Source of the DNA: Starkeya sp. ORNL1
GTDB lineage: Bacteria > Pseudomonadota > Alphaproteobacteria > Rhizobiales > Xanthobacteraceae
Direction: 5' to 3'
Length of the DNA stretch: 64,000 nt
NCBI RefSeq assembly: GCF_012971745.1
Contig: NZ_CP048834.1
Location: 2,232,001 to 2,296,000, forward strand
Shown here: positions 26,487 through 34,031 of the stretch, piece by piece
Numbering within the stretch: position 1 is the stretch's first letter
How the letters are laid out: each line of letters begins with the position of its first letter
Program-made: the position numbers and the translations under genes
The notes under the pieces: generated by a model
The model's database searches: none
What the model saw: the letters and a program-made list of their open reading frames with translations, nothing else
What the model was told of the DNA's origin: nothing

Positions 26487-27170
26487 TCACAACGGCGTGC
26501 CGAGACGGCGGCGGCGCGGGAACAGCAACTGGCCGATCACCCAGAAGCCGAGCCGCATGACGAGCGACAGCGCGATATAGATCAGCGCCACCACGATGTA
26601 GGTCTCGAAGGAGCGATAGGTCTCGGACTGGATATAGTTGGCGACCGCGGTGAGTTCTTCCGCTGAGATCTGCGAGGTCACCGAGGAAGCCAGCATCAGG
26701 AGCACGAACTGGCTGGTGAGCGCGGGATAGACCCGCTCCACCGCCGGCCACAGCACGACGTGCCAGTAGATCTGCGCCTTGGAGAGCGCGAGCCCTTCGG
26801 CCGCCTCGATCTGCCCCTTGTGGATGGAATCGAAGCCGGCGCGCATGATCTCGGTGGTGTAGGCGCCGACATTGATGGTCAGCGCCACCGCCGCAACAGT
26901 AAACGCGGAGAATTTCAGACCGAGGCTGGCAAGGCCGAAATAAACGAGGAAGATCTGCACCAGCAGCGGCGTGTTGCGGATGCCCTCGACATAGATGCCG
27001 CAGATGCGCGCGATCAGCGCATTGCTGCCGCGCCGGCCGATGGCCCCCAGCGCGCCGATGATGCCGCCGAGCACGACGGCGATGGCGGCGAGCTCCAGCG
27101 TCAGCACCGCCCCGTCGAGTAGGCTGTGCCAGCGCTCCAGCACCACCGAGAAATCGAGTTCAATACCCAT
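26487..27170 (-). CDS. Amino-acid-type ABC transporter permease
   Basis: A 227-residue permease of the same family, with EAA loop EAAEGLALSKAQIYWHVVLW and VYVEGIRNTPLLVQIFLVYF in the region before it, a characteristic PAAT permease block. Ten bases separate it from the other permease gene. The two share overall design but differ in the EAA loop end (LWPAVERV against LPQAIRIA). Confidence 0.92.
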   Translation of the reverse strand: MGIELDFSVVLERWHSLLDGAVLTLELAAIAVVLGGIIGALGAIGRRGSNALIARICGIYVEGIRNTPLLVQIFLVYFGLASLGLKFSAFTVAAVALTINVGAYTTEIMRAGFDSIHKGQIEAAEGLALSKAQIYWHVVLWPAVERVYPALTSQFVLLMLASSVTSQISAEELTAVANYIQSETYRSFETYIVVALIYIALSLVMRLGFWVIGQLLFPRRRRLGTPL

Positions 27171-27195
27171 GTCGCGCGACCCGTTGGTGCTCGCC

Positions 27196-28104
27196 TCAGC
27201 CGGCTGGCTGCGGCGACTGGTTGGTCATGCGGTCATAGACGCGGAACAGCGCCTGGTTGCCGTTGGTGCCCTCGCCATGGGCACGCGCTTCCAGATACTG
27301 GCTGGTGACCAGCGCGGTGCCGGGCAGCGGCACGGCGAGCGAGAGCGCCTGCTCCTGCACCAGCCGCAAATCCTTCAGCATCAGGTCGATGCGGAAGCCG
27401 GCGCCGGTCTCGCCGTCGATCATCGACTGGCCGAGCTTGTCCAGCATCCAGGACGCCGCCGAGCCGCCGAGCAGCACCTCGCGAAGCTGGTTGAGATCGA
27501 CGCCGGAAGCGCGGCCAAGCGCGATGGCTTCGCAGATCGCCTGGATATTGATGCCGCAGATCAGCTGGTTGCAGAGCTTCACCGCCTGCCCGGCGCCGGG
27601 GACGCCGACATGGTTGATGGTGGTGCCCATGGCTTCGAAGAACGGCCGGGCGCGTGCGAAGGCATCGACTTCGCCGCCGGCCATGATGGAGAGCGTGGCG
27701 TTCTTCGCCCCGATCGGGCCGCCGGAGACCGGAGCGTCGACCATGTCGATGCCGGCGGCCTTGAGGTCGGCAGCCATGCGCCGCACCGCGACCGGGGAGA
27801 TGGTGCTCATGTCGGCGATGAGGCGCCCGCGCGGCGGGTTCGCCAGCAGGCCTGCTTCACCATGGATCACCTCCTCGACCTGAGGCGTGTCGGGCAGCAT
27901 GGTGATGGCGATATCGGCATCGCGGGCGGCGTCCGCCGGGCTGGACGCAGCCTCGGCGCCGAGCGCGGCCAGCTCGTCGATCGCCTCACGGCGCACATCA
28001 TAGGCGCGCACCGTGCAGCCGGCCTCGATGAGGTTGCGAGCCATTTCGCGGCCCATCGTGCCCAAGCCGATGAAGCCGACGCGCCCTTCTGCTTTCCGTC
28101 CCAT
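27196..28104 (-). CDS. NAD-binding beta-hydroxyacid dehydrogenase (3-hydroxyisobutyrate dehydrogenase/GarR family)
   Basis: A 302-residue dehydrogenase. Its Rossmann motif is GFIGLGTMGREMARNL, substrate loop VDAPVSGGPIGAK, catalytic Lys in GQAVKLCNQL and the C-terminal helical domain LMLKDLRLVQEQA (KDL.L motif). Family members reduce tartronate semialdehyde or oxidise 3-hydroxyisobutyrate, L-threonate or related acids. Its position at the head of the importer operon with ribokinase and RpiB points to a sugar-acid step (for example a 2-hydroxymethyl or threonate-like acid), but the specific substrate is unknown. Confidence 0.9.
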   Translation of the reverse strand: MGRKAEGRVGFIGLGTMGREMARNLIEAGCTVRAYDVRREAIDELAALGAEAASSPADAARDADIAITMLPDTPQVEEVIHGEAGLLANPPRGRLIADMSTISPVAVRRMAADLKAAGIDMVDAPVSGGPIGAKNATLSIMAGGEVDAFARARPFFEAMGTTINHVGVPGAGQAVKLCNQLICGINIQAICEAIALGRASGVDLNQLREVLLGGSAASWMLDKLGQSMIDGETGAGFRIDLMLKDLRLVQEQALSLAVPLPGTALVTSQYLEARAHGEGTNGNQALFRVYDRMTNQSPQPAG

Positions 28105-28136
28105 GATATTTCCGTTTCTGTTTTGAACTCAACGCT

Positions 28137-28889
28137 CTATCGCGCGGGGTCGGCCTTTGGCCCTCCCCCGATCGCCTGCCTGCGGCGGAACTCGTCGCCG
28201 ATCGCGAAGTGCTCGCGCAGGGTGCGGTCGGCGACTTCGGGGTCGCCGGCGACGATGGCCTGGAAGATCCGCTTGTGGTCCTCGACCAGGTAGGTCCGCA
28301 TGTCGAAGACCTTGACCAGTTCGCGGCGGCCGAGATGCGAGCGCATCAGCACCGCGGCCATGGATTCGTACAGCACGATCAGCGTCTCGGAACCGCCGGC
28401 GCGGACGATGGCGCGGTGGAACTCGAAATCGGCGCGCCCGCCGGCTTCGACATCATCGATGGTGTTCTCAATCACGCGCAGCGCCGCCTGCAGCCGCTCG
28501 AAATCGGCGACGGTGGCGCGCTCGGTGGCAAGGCGGATGGCCTGGCACTCGATGGCGATGCGGGCCTGCATAACGTCGTCGACCAGGTCGACGCGGTGCG
28601 ACAGCGCGAAGGTGAAGAAGTCGTGCAGCACCGAGATGTCCGGGCGCCGCACGATGGTGCCGACGCGGTCGCGGATCTCGACGATGCCCAGCACGGTGAG
28701 CGCACGCAGCGCCTCGCGCAGGATCGGCCGGCTGACGCCGAGCTGCGCCGCCAGCTCGCGCTCCGGGATCAGCCGGTCGCCCGGCTTCAGCGATCCGGCC
28801 AGCAGACGCTCGCGCAGGAAGGCGAAGACCTTCTCGAAGCCCTTGCCGCCCTGCTCGTCCAGCCGTGTGATTTCGAAGGTGTCGCTCAT
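28137..28889 (-). CDS. FadR/GntR-family regulator with FCD domain
   Basis: A 250-residue regulator. The winged helix is at about 15-85 with LIPERELAAQLGVSRPILRE and LTVLGIVEIRDRVGTIV; the FCD domain at about 95-235 shows metal-binding histidines (FEFHRAIV, EDHKRIF, REHFAIG). It is 32 bases upstream of the dehydrogenase gene, so it is probably the first gene of that operon and its local repressor. A TGGTAAGACCA palindrome 12 bases before its ATG is a credible autoregulatory operator. Confidence 0.92.
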   Translation of the reverse strand: MSDTFEITRLDEQGGKGFEKVFAFLRERLLAGSLKPGDRLIPERELAAQLGVSRPILREALRALTVLGIVEIRDRVGTIVRRPDISVLHDFFTFALSHRVDLVDDVMQARIAIECQAIRLATERATVADFERLQAALRVIENTIDDVEAGGRADFEFHRAIVRAGGSETLIVLYESMAAVLMRSHLGRRELVKVFDMRTYLVEDHKRIFQAIVAGDPEVADRTLREHFAIGDEFRRRQAIGGGPKADPAR

Positions 28890-28900
28890 GTGTCCGACCT

Positions 28901-28911
28901 TGGTAAGACCA
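28901..28911. promoter_or_regulatory. Putative FadR-type operator TGGTAAGACCA
   Basis: TGGT-AAG-ACCA is a perfect 4-bp-arm palindrome of the TGGT-N3-ACCA form known for FadR-like repressors, placed in the leader just upstream of the regulator at 28137-28889. A related ACAGACCACGGTC follows within 20 bases. Confidence 0.55.
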
Positions 28912-28989
28912 CAGTACAGACCACGGTCAGCGAGTCAAGGCGTGGGTGATTACCGGTCCGCGAGCGTGTCGCGGAACAGTCAGAGAGCG

Positions 28990-29070
28990 TCATGGCCGGG
29001 CTCGTCTCGGCCATCCACGGTTGGGCTGAGATCGAGGACATGGATGCCCGGGACAAGCCCGGGCATGACA
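28990..29070. repeat. Repeat family B-like composite
   Basis: GTCATGGCCGGGCTCGTCTC, CCATCCACGGTT and ATGCCCGGGACAAGCCCGGGCATGAC. The same three words in the same order occur at 57766-57847 with small differences. Confidence 0.7.
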
Positions 29071-29088
29071 TCGCCCTTTGAGTCAGGC

Positions 29089-29184
29089 GTCACCCCGGAC
29101 GGCCGCAGGCCGATCCGGGATCGCAAGAAGGTGCTGCACAGGATTCCACGTCATCCCGGCTCTGCGGCCGGGATGACGTGGAAC
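29089..29184. repeat. Repeat family D composite
   Basis: CGTCACCCCGGACGGCCGCA...GATCCGGGATCGCA, then CCACGTCATCCCGG...CCGGGATGACGTGG. A closely similar unit is at 31688-31790 and a decayed one at 31364-31418. Confidence 0.7.
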
Positions 29185-29226
29185 GTCTAGGTGATGGGGT
29201 CGCCGAAAGGGCTGCGGCGCCGCCGA

Positions 29227-29820
29227 TCACTCCTCCTCTTCGGCCGGCCCCACCTGCTGGAGCACCTGCCCGAATATCGACCAGTAGACGTCGAGATCGC
29301 AGGCTTCGAGATTGCTGACTTCTTCATCTCCGCCAAGGAAGAGCGGCACACGAAGTCCTATGCACTGATCATAGGCTGGCGCCGCACCACCGGAAGCTCG
29401 CCACTCTTTATAGAGATTGGTCGCGAGCGCCGGCTCAGCCGACTTGATGATCTCGGAATCGTGGAAGGTGATCAGATTGGCGGGGATATCGAACACGTCG
29501 CCACCTCCGATGTCGAACATCAGAACGCCTGGACCGCCGTCTTCCGTCCTATCACCATCAATCGCGAAAGCTCTGCCCAGCCAGTCGTAGCCGAAGCACA
29601 AAGCCTGCCTCTCGTAGCCGGGGAAAGCGAGTTGAATGCGTTCATGCCAGAAGCGAAGATCCGCGGGATGCACCGTGCGGTAGAGGCCACCATTGAAGGA
29701 TTTACCGCCGAGCGAATCAAAAAAATACTTCAGCTCTGGATTCGAAATTCGGGCAGCCACGCCACCACCCTGCCAACCTTGGGGATCTTCGATAAAATTA
29801 TGTAGAAATCGCTCGAACAT
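29227..29820 (-). CDS. Tdi1/DUF1851-like immunity protein (GAD-like domain)
   Basis: A 197-residue cytoplasmic protein. The C-terminal half carries the DUF1851 (T6SS Tdi1 immunity C-terminal) pattern: FNGGLYRTVHP, CFGYDWLGRAFAIDGD, GVLMFDIGGGDVFDIPANL and ITFHDSEI. The N-terminal half starts with FERFLHNF. The ATG at 29820 overlaps the TGA of the upstream nuclease gene by one base (a GTG one codon earlier is possible), which is typical toxin-immunity coupling. GC content is visibly lower than in neighbouring genes, suggesting horizontal acquisition. It should bind and block the HNH nuclease encoded upstream. Confidence 0.75.
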   Translation of the reverse strand: MFERFLHNFIEDPQGWQGGGVAARISNPELKYFFDSLGGKSFNGGLYRTVHPADLRFWHERIQLAFPGYERQALCFGYDWLGRAFAIDGDRTEDGGPGVLMFDIGGGDVFDIPANLITFHDSEIIKSAEPALATNLYKEWRASGGAAPAYDQCIGLRVPLFLGGDEEVSNLEACDLDVYWSIFGQVLQQVGPAEEEE

Positions 29821-31059
29821 CACCTATCTCCAATTCTCACACGAAAAATGACAGTACCGAGCCTCAAATTCTTGATCCTATGCCTAACCTGAGCACCAAG
29901 GCTTCTATTGACACTAATATTCAGAAACCACATGTTATTTTCGGAATCTTCTCCATTTAACTGCAAATCAACCTCGTGATCTATTTCCATTCCGGGCGGA
30001 ATTTGGCCCATGTTTTTCCTAAATGCCTTCGCTACCGAGCGGCGTCTGGCGGTCTGCCGCGCTACCGTGTTGGCCTTGTCTAATATTGCCACTTTGGCGT
30101 CTGCCTCGGCGCGTTGCGCTGCACTCCAACGTGGATGGTAGAATAAGTTGAGGTCAACTCCTTCACCATTCGCGACTACGCCACGCCGGGTGGTACCGGC
30201 GCGACGCCGATAGTGCCGTTTGATGTCGTCGACGGCCGAGGCGAGCGCGTCGGCGTCCTGGTCCCCACTCTGTCCAGGCGTCCGCGCAGGGTCGCCGGCT
30301 ACCGCTGCGAGCGCCGGGTTCTCCCCGCCCGCGATCTTGCTGCTGTAGCCGCCGAAGGACTGAGAGGCACCCGCTGGCGTGGCTGCACTGCTCTGTCGAT
30401 TGTCCGGAGCCATCAGGCCGCCGGCGAGCGGCGTATTGCCGTTGCTGGCGGCTCGGTTTTCGCCCGCCAGCCATTGAGGCGGGAAACCTGAACTGGCTAT
30501 GCCGCCGGCAAGAGCGCCGCCTGCGGCATTGAGCGAACTCAGAGACTGCCAAGCCGGATTGCCGGCCGGCGGATCAGGTTCGCCGAACAGACGCTGAAGG
30601 CCACTCTCGCCAAGCGCTATCAGATCATTGACGAGCCTCCTCGCCCGCTCCGGATCGATCTGTGCGAGGCGTAGAAGAGCGAGACGTGCCGTGACAGGTG
30701 AAAGCCTGAAGGCCGCCAGATAGGCAGCGGCCTCGCCCGCCGCGCGCGCGACACGCTGTCCCGGCGTAGTGGCGCGGATATGTGCCGGGTCCGGGACGCC
30801 GAGTGAGTTCTCGACGTTCCGAGCGATCCAGCGCGAACCAAGGGGAAGTCCATCGATCTCGGGAAAGTCTCTCCCGGACAGAGCATCGGCTTCGTCGATG
30901 CGGCGATTGACCTTCGCGGCGAGGCTGTCGGCCGGGGTGCCGAGAATGTCGTAGGTACCCTGTTCGAAGCCCGCTGCGACGTTCCAGCCGAGACCATCAC
31001 CGGCGCCCTCGACGACCGCCGGAGTCGTCCGGCGGCCGCACGTTGGAATACTGCGCCAT
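29820..31059 (-). pseudogene. Frameshifted effector with C-terminal HNH-type nuclease toxin domain
   Basis: From the ATG at 31059 (MAQYSNVRPPDDSG, with AAGGA upstream) the frame stops at 30997. From about 31025 the next frame is open without any ATG, GTG or TTG until 30413 and continues to the stop at 29820. Removing one G in the GGCGG at about 31020 joins them into about 412 residues. The middle part reads VVEGAGDGLGWNVAAGFEQG, GTYDILGTPADSL and LGVPDPAHIRATTPGQRVA. The C-terminus has an HNH-like core, MEIDHEVDLQLNG, then SENNMWFL and SVNRSLGAQ. The domain alone could still be made from the ATG at 30413 (197 residues). Either a disabled effector or a sequencing error. Confidence 0.7.
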
Positions 31060-31218
31060 TGAGGTGTCCTTGAAGGGCCAGCGCAGGCGTGCGTCTCCCC
31101 GCGTCGGCGAGGACGTGCCGGCGCAGGGCCTATGGGGTGGAGGAGTGGTCGAAGGAGGAGGCTGGTGGCGGGGCCGAAGTGACGTCAGCCGCAAAGCGAC
31201 GAAAGCCGCTCCGCTTGA

Positions 31219-31318
31219 GCATCCTTCGAGGCTCGCTGGTGCGAGCACCTCAGGATGAGGTCGCGTTTAAAGAGACCACCTCACCCTGAGGCGCCCGGCG
31301 GCGTCGGGCATCGAAGCT
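31219..31318. repeat. Palindromic repeat family A, one good and one degenerate copy
   Basis: GCATCCTTCGAGGCTCGC...GCGAGCACCTCAGGATGAGG is followed by a drifted inverted copy ending GGGCATCGAAGC. Confidence 0.75.
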
Positions 31319-31363
31319 TGCCCGCGCAGGGCAAAGCTTCCTGCTCCCCGCAGCGGTCGTTCC

Positions 31364-31418
31364 CGACGGCCACAGGGCAGATTCAGGATCGCGGGAAAGT
31401 CCTGGTGAGACTTTACGC
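31364..31418. repeat. Decayed copy of repeat family D
   Basis: CGTTCCCGACGGCCACAGGG...CAGGATCGCGGGAAAGTCCTGG...GACTTTACG aligns base by base with the better-preserved composite at 31688 (ATCCCGGACGGCCGCAGGCC...GGGATCGCATGAAGGT...GACTTCACG), with many substitutions. Confidence 0.5.
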
Positions 31419-31423
31419 AGCCC

Positions 31424-31457
31424 AAAAACAAAAGTGCCCGGACGACCGTCCGGGCAC
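31424..31457 (-). terminator. Rho-independent terminator (minus strand)
   Basis: On the minus strand GTGCCCGGAC-GGTC-GTCCGGGCAC is a perfect 10-bp stem with a 4-base loop, immediately followed by TTTTGTTTTTGGG. It is the clearest intrinsic terminator in the window, yet the nearest upstream gene on that strand ends 350 bases away. Confidence 0.85.
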
Positions 31458-31548
31458 AGAGAGCCACGATGGAAATCTTAATGAGCGGACCTGTCGGGTC
31501 AAAGCGCGCTGTGGACAGCCGTGGCGATAGTCGAAGGCCCTCTGTTTC

Positions 31549-31592
31549 AACATCCTTCGAGGCTCGCTAACGCGAGCGCCTCAGGATGAGGG
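31549..31592. repeat. Palindromic repeat family A, single copy
   Basis: ACATCCTTCGAGGCTCGC...GCGAGCGCCTCAGGATGAGG. A partial inverse end, CGTCGGCCTCGAAGGATG, follows at about 31631-31648. Confidence 0.75.
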
Positions 31593-31687
31593 CGTGCCTG
31601 AAAGCAACGTCGTCCCGACGGGCGACCATACGTCGGCCTCGAAGGATGCTCGCGCAAAGCATCGCCTCTCACTCTCCACACAAGCTG

Positions 31688-31790
31688 TCATCCCGGACGG
31701 CCGCAGGCCGATCCGGGATCGCATGAAGGTGTTGTGCGGGACTTCACGCGATCCCGGCTCTCCCGCTTCGCTGCGGCCGGGATGACGGCT
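31688..31790. repeat. Repeat family D composite
   Basis: TCATCCCGGACGGCCGCAGG...GATCCGGGATCGCATGAAGG, then GCGATCCCGGCTCTCCCGC...GCGGCCGGGATGACGG. Nearly the same unit as 29089-29184, directly downstream of the MBL-fold gene stop. Confidence 0.7.
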
Positions 31791-31806
31791 GGTGGAGATC
31801 GACCGC

Positions 31807-32808
31807 TTAAAGCTCCAGCTGGTACGTCACCGGCAACCAGCGATAGGCGGTGCCGTCGCGCTCCACGAAGCCCGCCGACGGGAACGACGTGTGATAGGCC
31901 GCAACCGCTATGCGTTCGGTGGCGGCCATGTCGTAGATGCGCTTGCGGGTCGCCGCGCCCTGCGCCTTGTCCATGTCGAACAGCGCGTGCCATTCGGGCC
32001 TGGCCAGCGAGGCCACCTCGTGGTGTGCGCAGTCGCCCCACAGCAGCAGCCGCTTGCCGCCGCTCTCGATGTGGAAGGCGAGATGGCCGGGGGTGTGGCC
32101 GTGCGCTTCCACCGCGCGGATGCCGGTCGCGACCTCACCCTCGCCTTTCAGGAAGCTCATGCGGTCACGGAGCGGCTGCACATAGGAGCGGAACATCTGC
32201 CCGGACTTGTAGGTGTTGCTGTCCTTGGGCGCGGAAAGCGAATCGTCGGACTTCCAATAGGCGTATTCGGTCTCGCCGATCACATAGCGGGCGTTCGGGA
32301 AGGCCGGCTTGCCGTCCACCAATAACCCGCCCATGTGGTCGGGATGGGCGTGGGTGAGCACCACCACGTCGATCTGCTCCGGCGTGAAGCCGGCCGGGCC
32401 GAGCGCCTTGGCGAGCCAGCCGCCGGCCGGCGGCGGCACGAAGCCCTCGGCGCCGTTGCCGGTGTCGAACAGGATGAGCTGGCTGCCGGTATTGACGAGC
32501 GTCGGAGTGAAGCCGGGGCGGAAGCGCTTCGGCGGCAGCAGATTGGCCTGCATCAATTGCTCGACCTCGGCGGCCGGCCGGTCCTCGCCGACGATCGGCC
32601 ACGGCCCGTCGATCATGACGCCGGCATCGAGGATGTTGGTCACCTCGAACTCGCCGAGGCGGAAGCGGTAGAAGGTCGTCGCCTGCGGGCCGAGCAGTGG
32701 CGCCCTGGCGTGCGCGGGTGCGGCTTTCAGCAGTGCCGGCGCCGCCAGCAGCGCGGCGGCTGAGCCGAGCAAGGTCCGGCGATCAGGCAAAATGCGGCCG
32801 TTCGGCAT
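31807..32808 (-). CDS. Secreted metallo-beta-lactamase-fold hydrolase (Tat-type signal)
   Basis: A 333-residue MBL-fold protein. The N-terminus PDRRTLLGSAAALLAAPALL looks like a twin-arginine export signal ending near AHARA. Metal ligands are in THAHPDHMGG (HxHxDH), the His in GHTPGHLAF, the Asp in LLLWGDCAHHEV and a C-terminal AYHTSFPSAG. Family members include quorum-quenching lactonases and other esterase-like hydrolases; this one is periplasmic by its signal. It is divergent from an AraC regulator, which may control it. Confidence 0.88.
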   Translation of the reverse strand: MPNGRILPDRRTLLGSAAALLAAPALLKAAPAHARAPLLGPQATTFYRFRLGEFEVTNILDAGVMIDGPWPIVGEDRPAAEVEQLMQANLLPPKRFRPGFTPTLVNTGSQLILFDTGNGAEGFVPPPAGGWLAKALGPAGFTPEQIDVVVLTHAHPDHMGGLLVDGKPAFPNARYVIGETEYAYWKSDDSLSAPKDSNTYKSGQMFRSYVQPLRDRMSFLKGEGEVATGIRAVEAHGHTPGHLAFHIESGGKRLLLWGDCAHHEVASLARPEWHALFDMDKAQGAATRKRIYDMAATERIAVAAYHTSFPSAGFVERDGTAYRWLPVTYQLEL

Positions 32809-32889
32809 GTAATCCTCCTGCGGCGTCCGCTTCGAGGCGGTCGCGGTTCGTGCTTCAATCGACAGTTGCTGTCGGCTTGGAGGCTAGGC

Positions 32890-33672
32890 ATGGAGCGCCC
32901 GCCGCACTTGTACGAACCTGCTGCCGTAACGGCCGAGGCGCTCGGCCCGTTCTGGTATCTCGACCAGGCGCGTACCTGCTTCATCGGTCCGCTGATCTAC
33001 AATGCCGCCCACCAGCATGGCGCGCCGGTGTTCCTCGCCGGCCTCTATGGCAGCTTCGGCCTGCGTATCCGCGGTGGTGACTGGCACAGCTGCCGCACCG
33101 CGGTCATTCCCGCCGGCGTGTCGCACGAGCTCGATGTCGGCGGCCAGCCGATCGGCGTGTTCTATATCGAGCCAAACCTCGATGGCGCCGGCGCGCTGGC
33201 GCCGCTGGTGCGCGAGGGCGAGGCGCTGGACGGCGCGCTGATCGGGCGTACCGGCGAGTTCGGGCTGATGCGCGAACTCTGGGAGGACAGCGCCAGCCTG
33301 AACTGGGCGAGCGCTGCGCTGGATGATCTGATCGGCTTCGCGCAGCCGCGAGCACGCCGGGAGTTCGACCGGCGTATCGCCCGCGCGGTGGCGGCGATGG
33401 ACGGGCCGGTCGCGGTGGAGACGGCGGCGCTGGCGGCGGATCTCTCGCCGTCGCGTTTCCAGCATCTGTTCACTGAAGAAGTCGGCGTGCCGTTCCGCCG
33501 CTACCGCGCCTGGATGCGCATGCGCGCCGCCATCGCCGAGATCGCGGCGGGGAGCAGCTTCACGCAGGCCGCCCACGCGGCGGGCTTCTTCGACCAGGCG
33601 CATTTCAACCGCGACTTCCGCCGGACGTTTGGGGCGGTGCCGTCGATCAGCCTGTACAGGGTGCGGATGTAG
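32890..33672 (+). CDS. AraC-family transcriptional regulator
   Basis: A 260-residue regulator. Residues 1-150 form a cupin-like sensing domain (FLAGLYGSFGLRIRGG, AVIPAGVSHELDVGG). Residues about 165-255 hold the two AraC helix-turn-helix units, ALAADLSPSRFQHLFTEEVG and FTQAAHAAGFFDQAHFNRDF, ending FGAVPSISLY. The ATG at 32890 has GGAGG at the right distance; a TTG 24 bases earlier is less likely. It is divergent from the MBL-fold hydrolase across an 81-base promoter region, its probable target. Confidence 0.9.
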   Translation: MERPPHLYEPAAVTAEALGPFWYLDQARTCFIGPLIYNAAHQHGAPVFLAGLYGSFGLRIRGGDWHSCRTAVIPAGVSHELDVGGQPIGVFYIEPNLDGAGALAPLVREGEALDGALIGRTGEFGLMRELWEDSASLNWASAALDDLIGFAQPRARREFDRRIARAVAAMDGPVAVETAALAADLSPSRFQHLFTEEVGVPFRRYRAWMRMRAAIAEIAAGSSFTQAAHAAGFFDQAHFNRDFRRTFGAVPSISLYRVRM

Positions 33673-34031
33673 TTTCCAGAACCACGTCATCCTGAGGTGC
33701 TCGGGCGCGGCCCGAGCCTCGAAGGATGCCCGTCCCCGATGACCGCCCTCTGCTTGAACATCCTTCGAGGCTCGCTGCGCTCGCACCTCAGGATGACGTC
33801 GCGTCGATAGTCCGGATTGTCCCGGCGCTCCGACAATGCTATGTCCTCACCCTCTGACACGAAGAGAGGGAGGGCATTCATGGCAAATTCGCGCACGCGC
33901 CTCCCGGATATTCCGGGCCGCTTCTAGGTCCGCCGGCCTCCACAGCGAGGCCCGCCCCGTCAGCTTCCACACGCATTCCGCAATTCCGATCCTCGCCAGG
34001 GAGAGGCGCGTCCCGTTCGCGCCGCATCGCC
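33673..34031. other. Intergenic region with family-A repeats
   Basis: A pair of family-A palindromes fills 33683-33801. The remaining roughly 230 bases before the ABC exporter hold no recognisable gene. The exporter promoter is presumably here, but I see no distinct -35/-10 pair. Confidence 0.5.
33683..33801. repeat. Palindromic repeat family A pair
   Basis: CGTCATCCTGAGGTGCTCGG...CCTCGAAGGATG, then ACATCCTTCGAGGCTCGCTG...CGCACCTCAGGATGACG, with a 26-base linker CCCGTCCCCGATGACCGCCC that also recurs in part at the 62890 locus. Confidence 0.85.

Larger units (their letters stand above)
28890..29226. other. Intergenic region made largely of dispersed repeats
   Basis: Apart from the regulator promoter near 28890-28960, the 337 bases hold two repeat composites: 28990-29070 (family B-like) and 29089-29184 (family D). 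No gene is seen. Confidence 0.6.
31060..31806. other. Repeat-rich intergenic region with an orphan terminator
   Basis: The 747 bases contain a family-A pair (31219-31318, second copy degenerate), a decayed family-D copy (31364-31418), a strong minus-strand intrinsic terminator (31424-31457), a further family-A copy (31549-31592) and a family-D composite (31688-31790). No convincing ORF is present on either strand. The terminator implies a transcript from the right, either the MBL-fold gene at 31807 or a small RNA from about 31460-31540. Confidence 0.6.

Noticed and set aside
31060..31806. Possible tRNA or transposase remnant in the repeat-rich gap
   Set aside because: No cloverleaf, no CCA end and no transposase motif could be found; the content is explained by repeats and one terminator.
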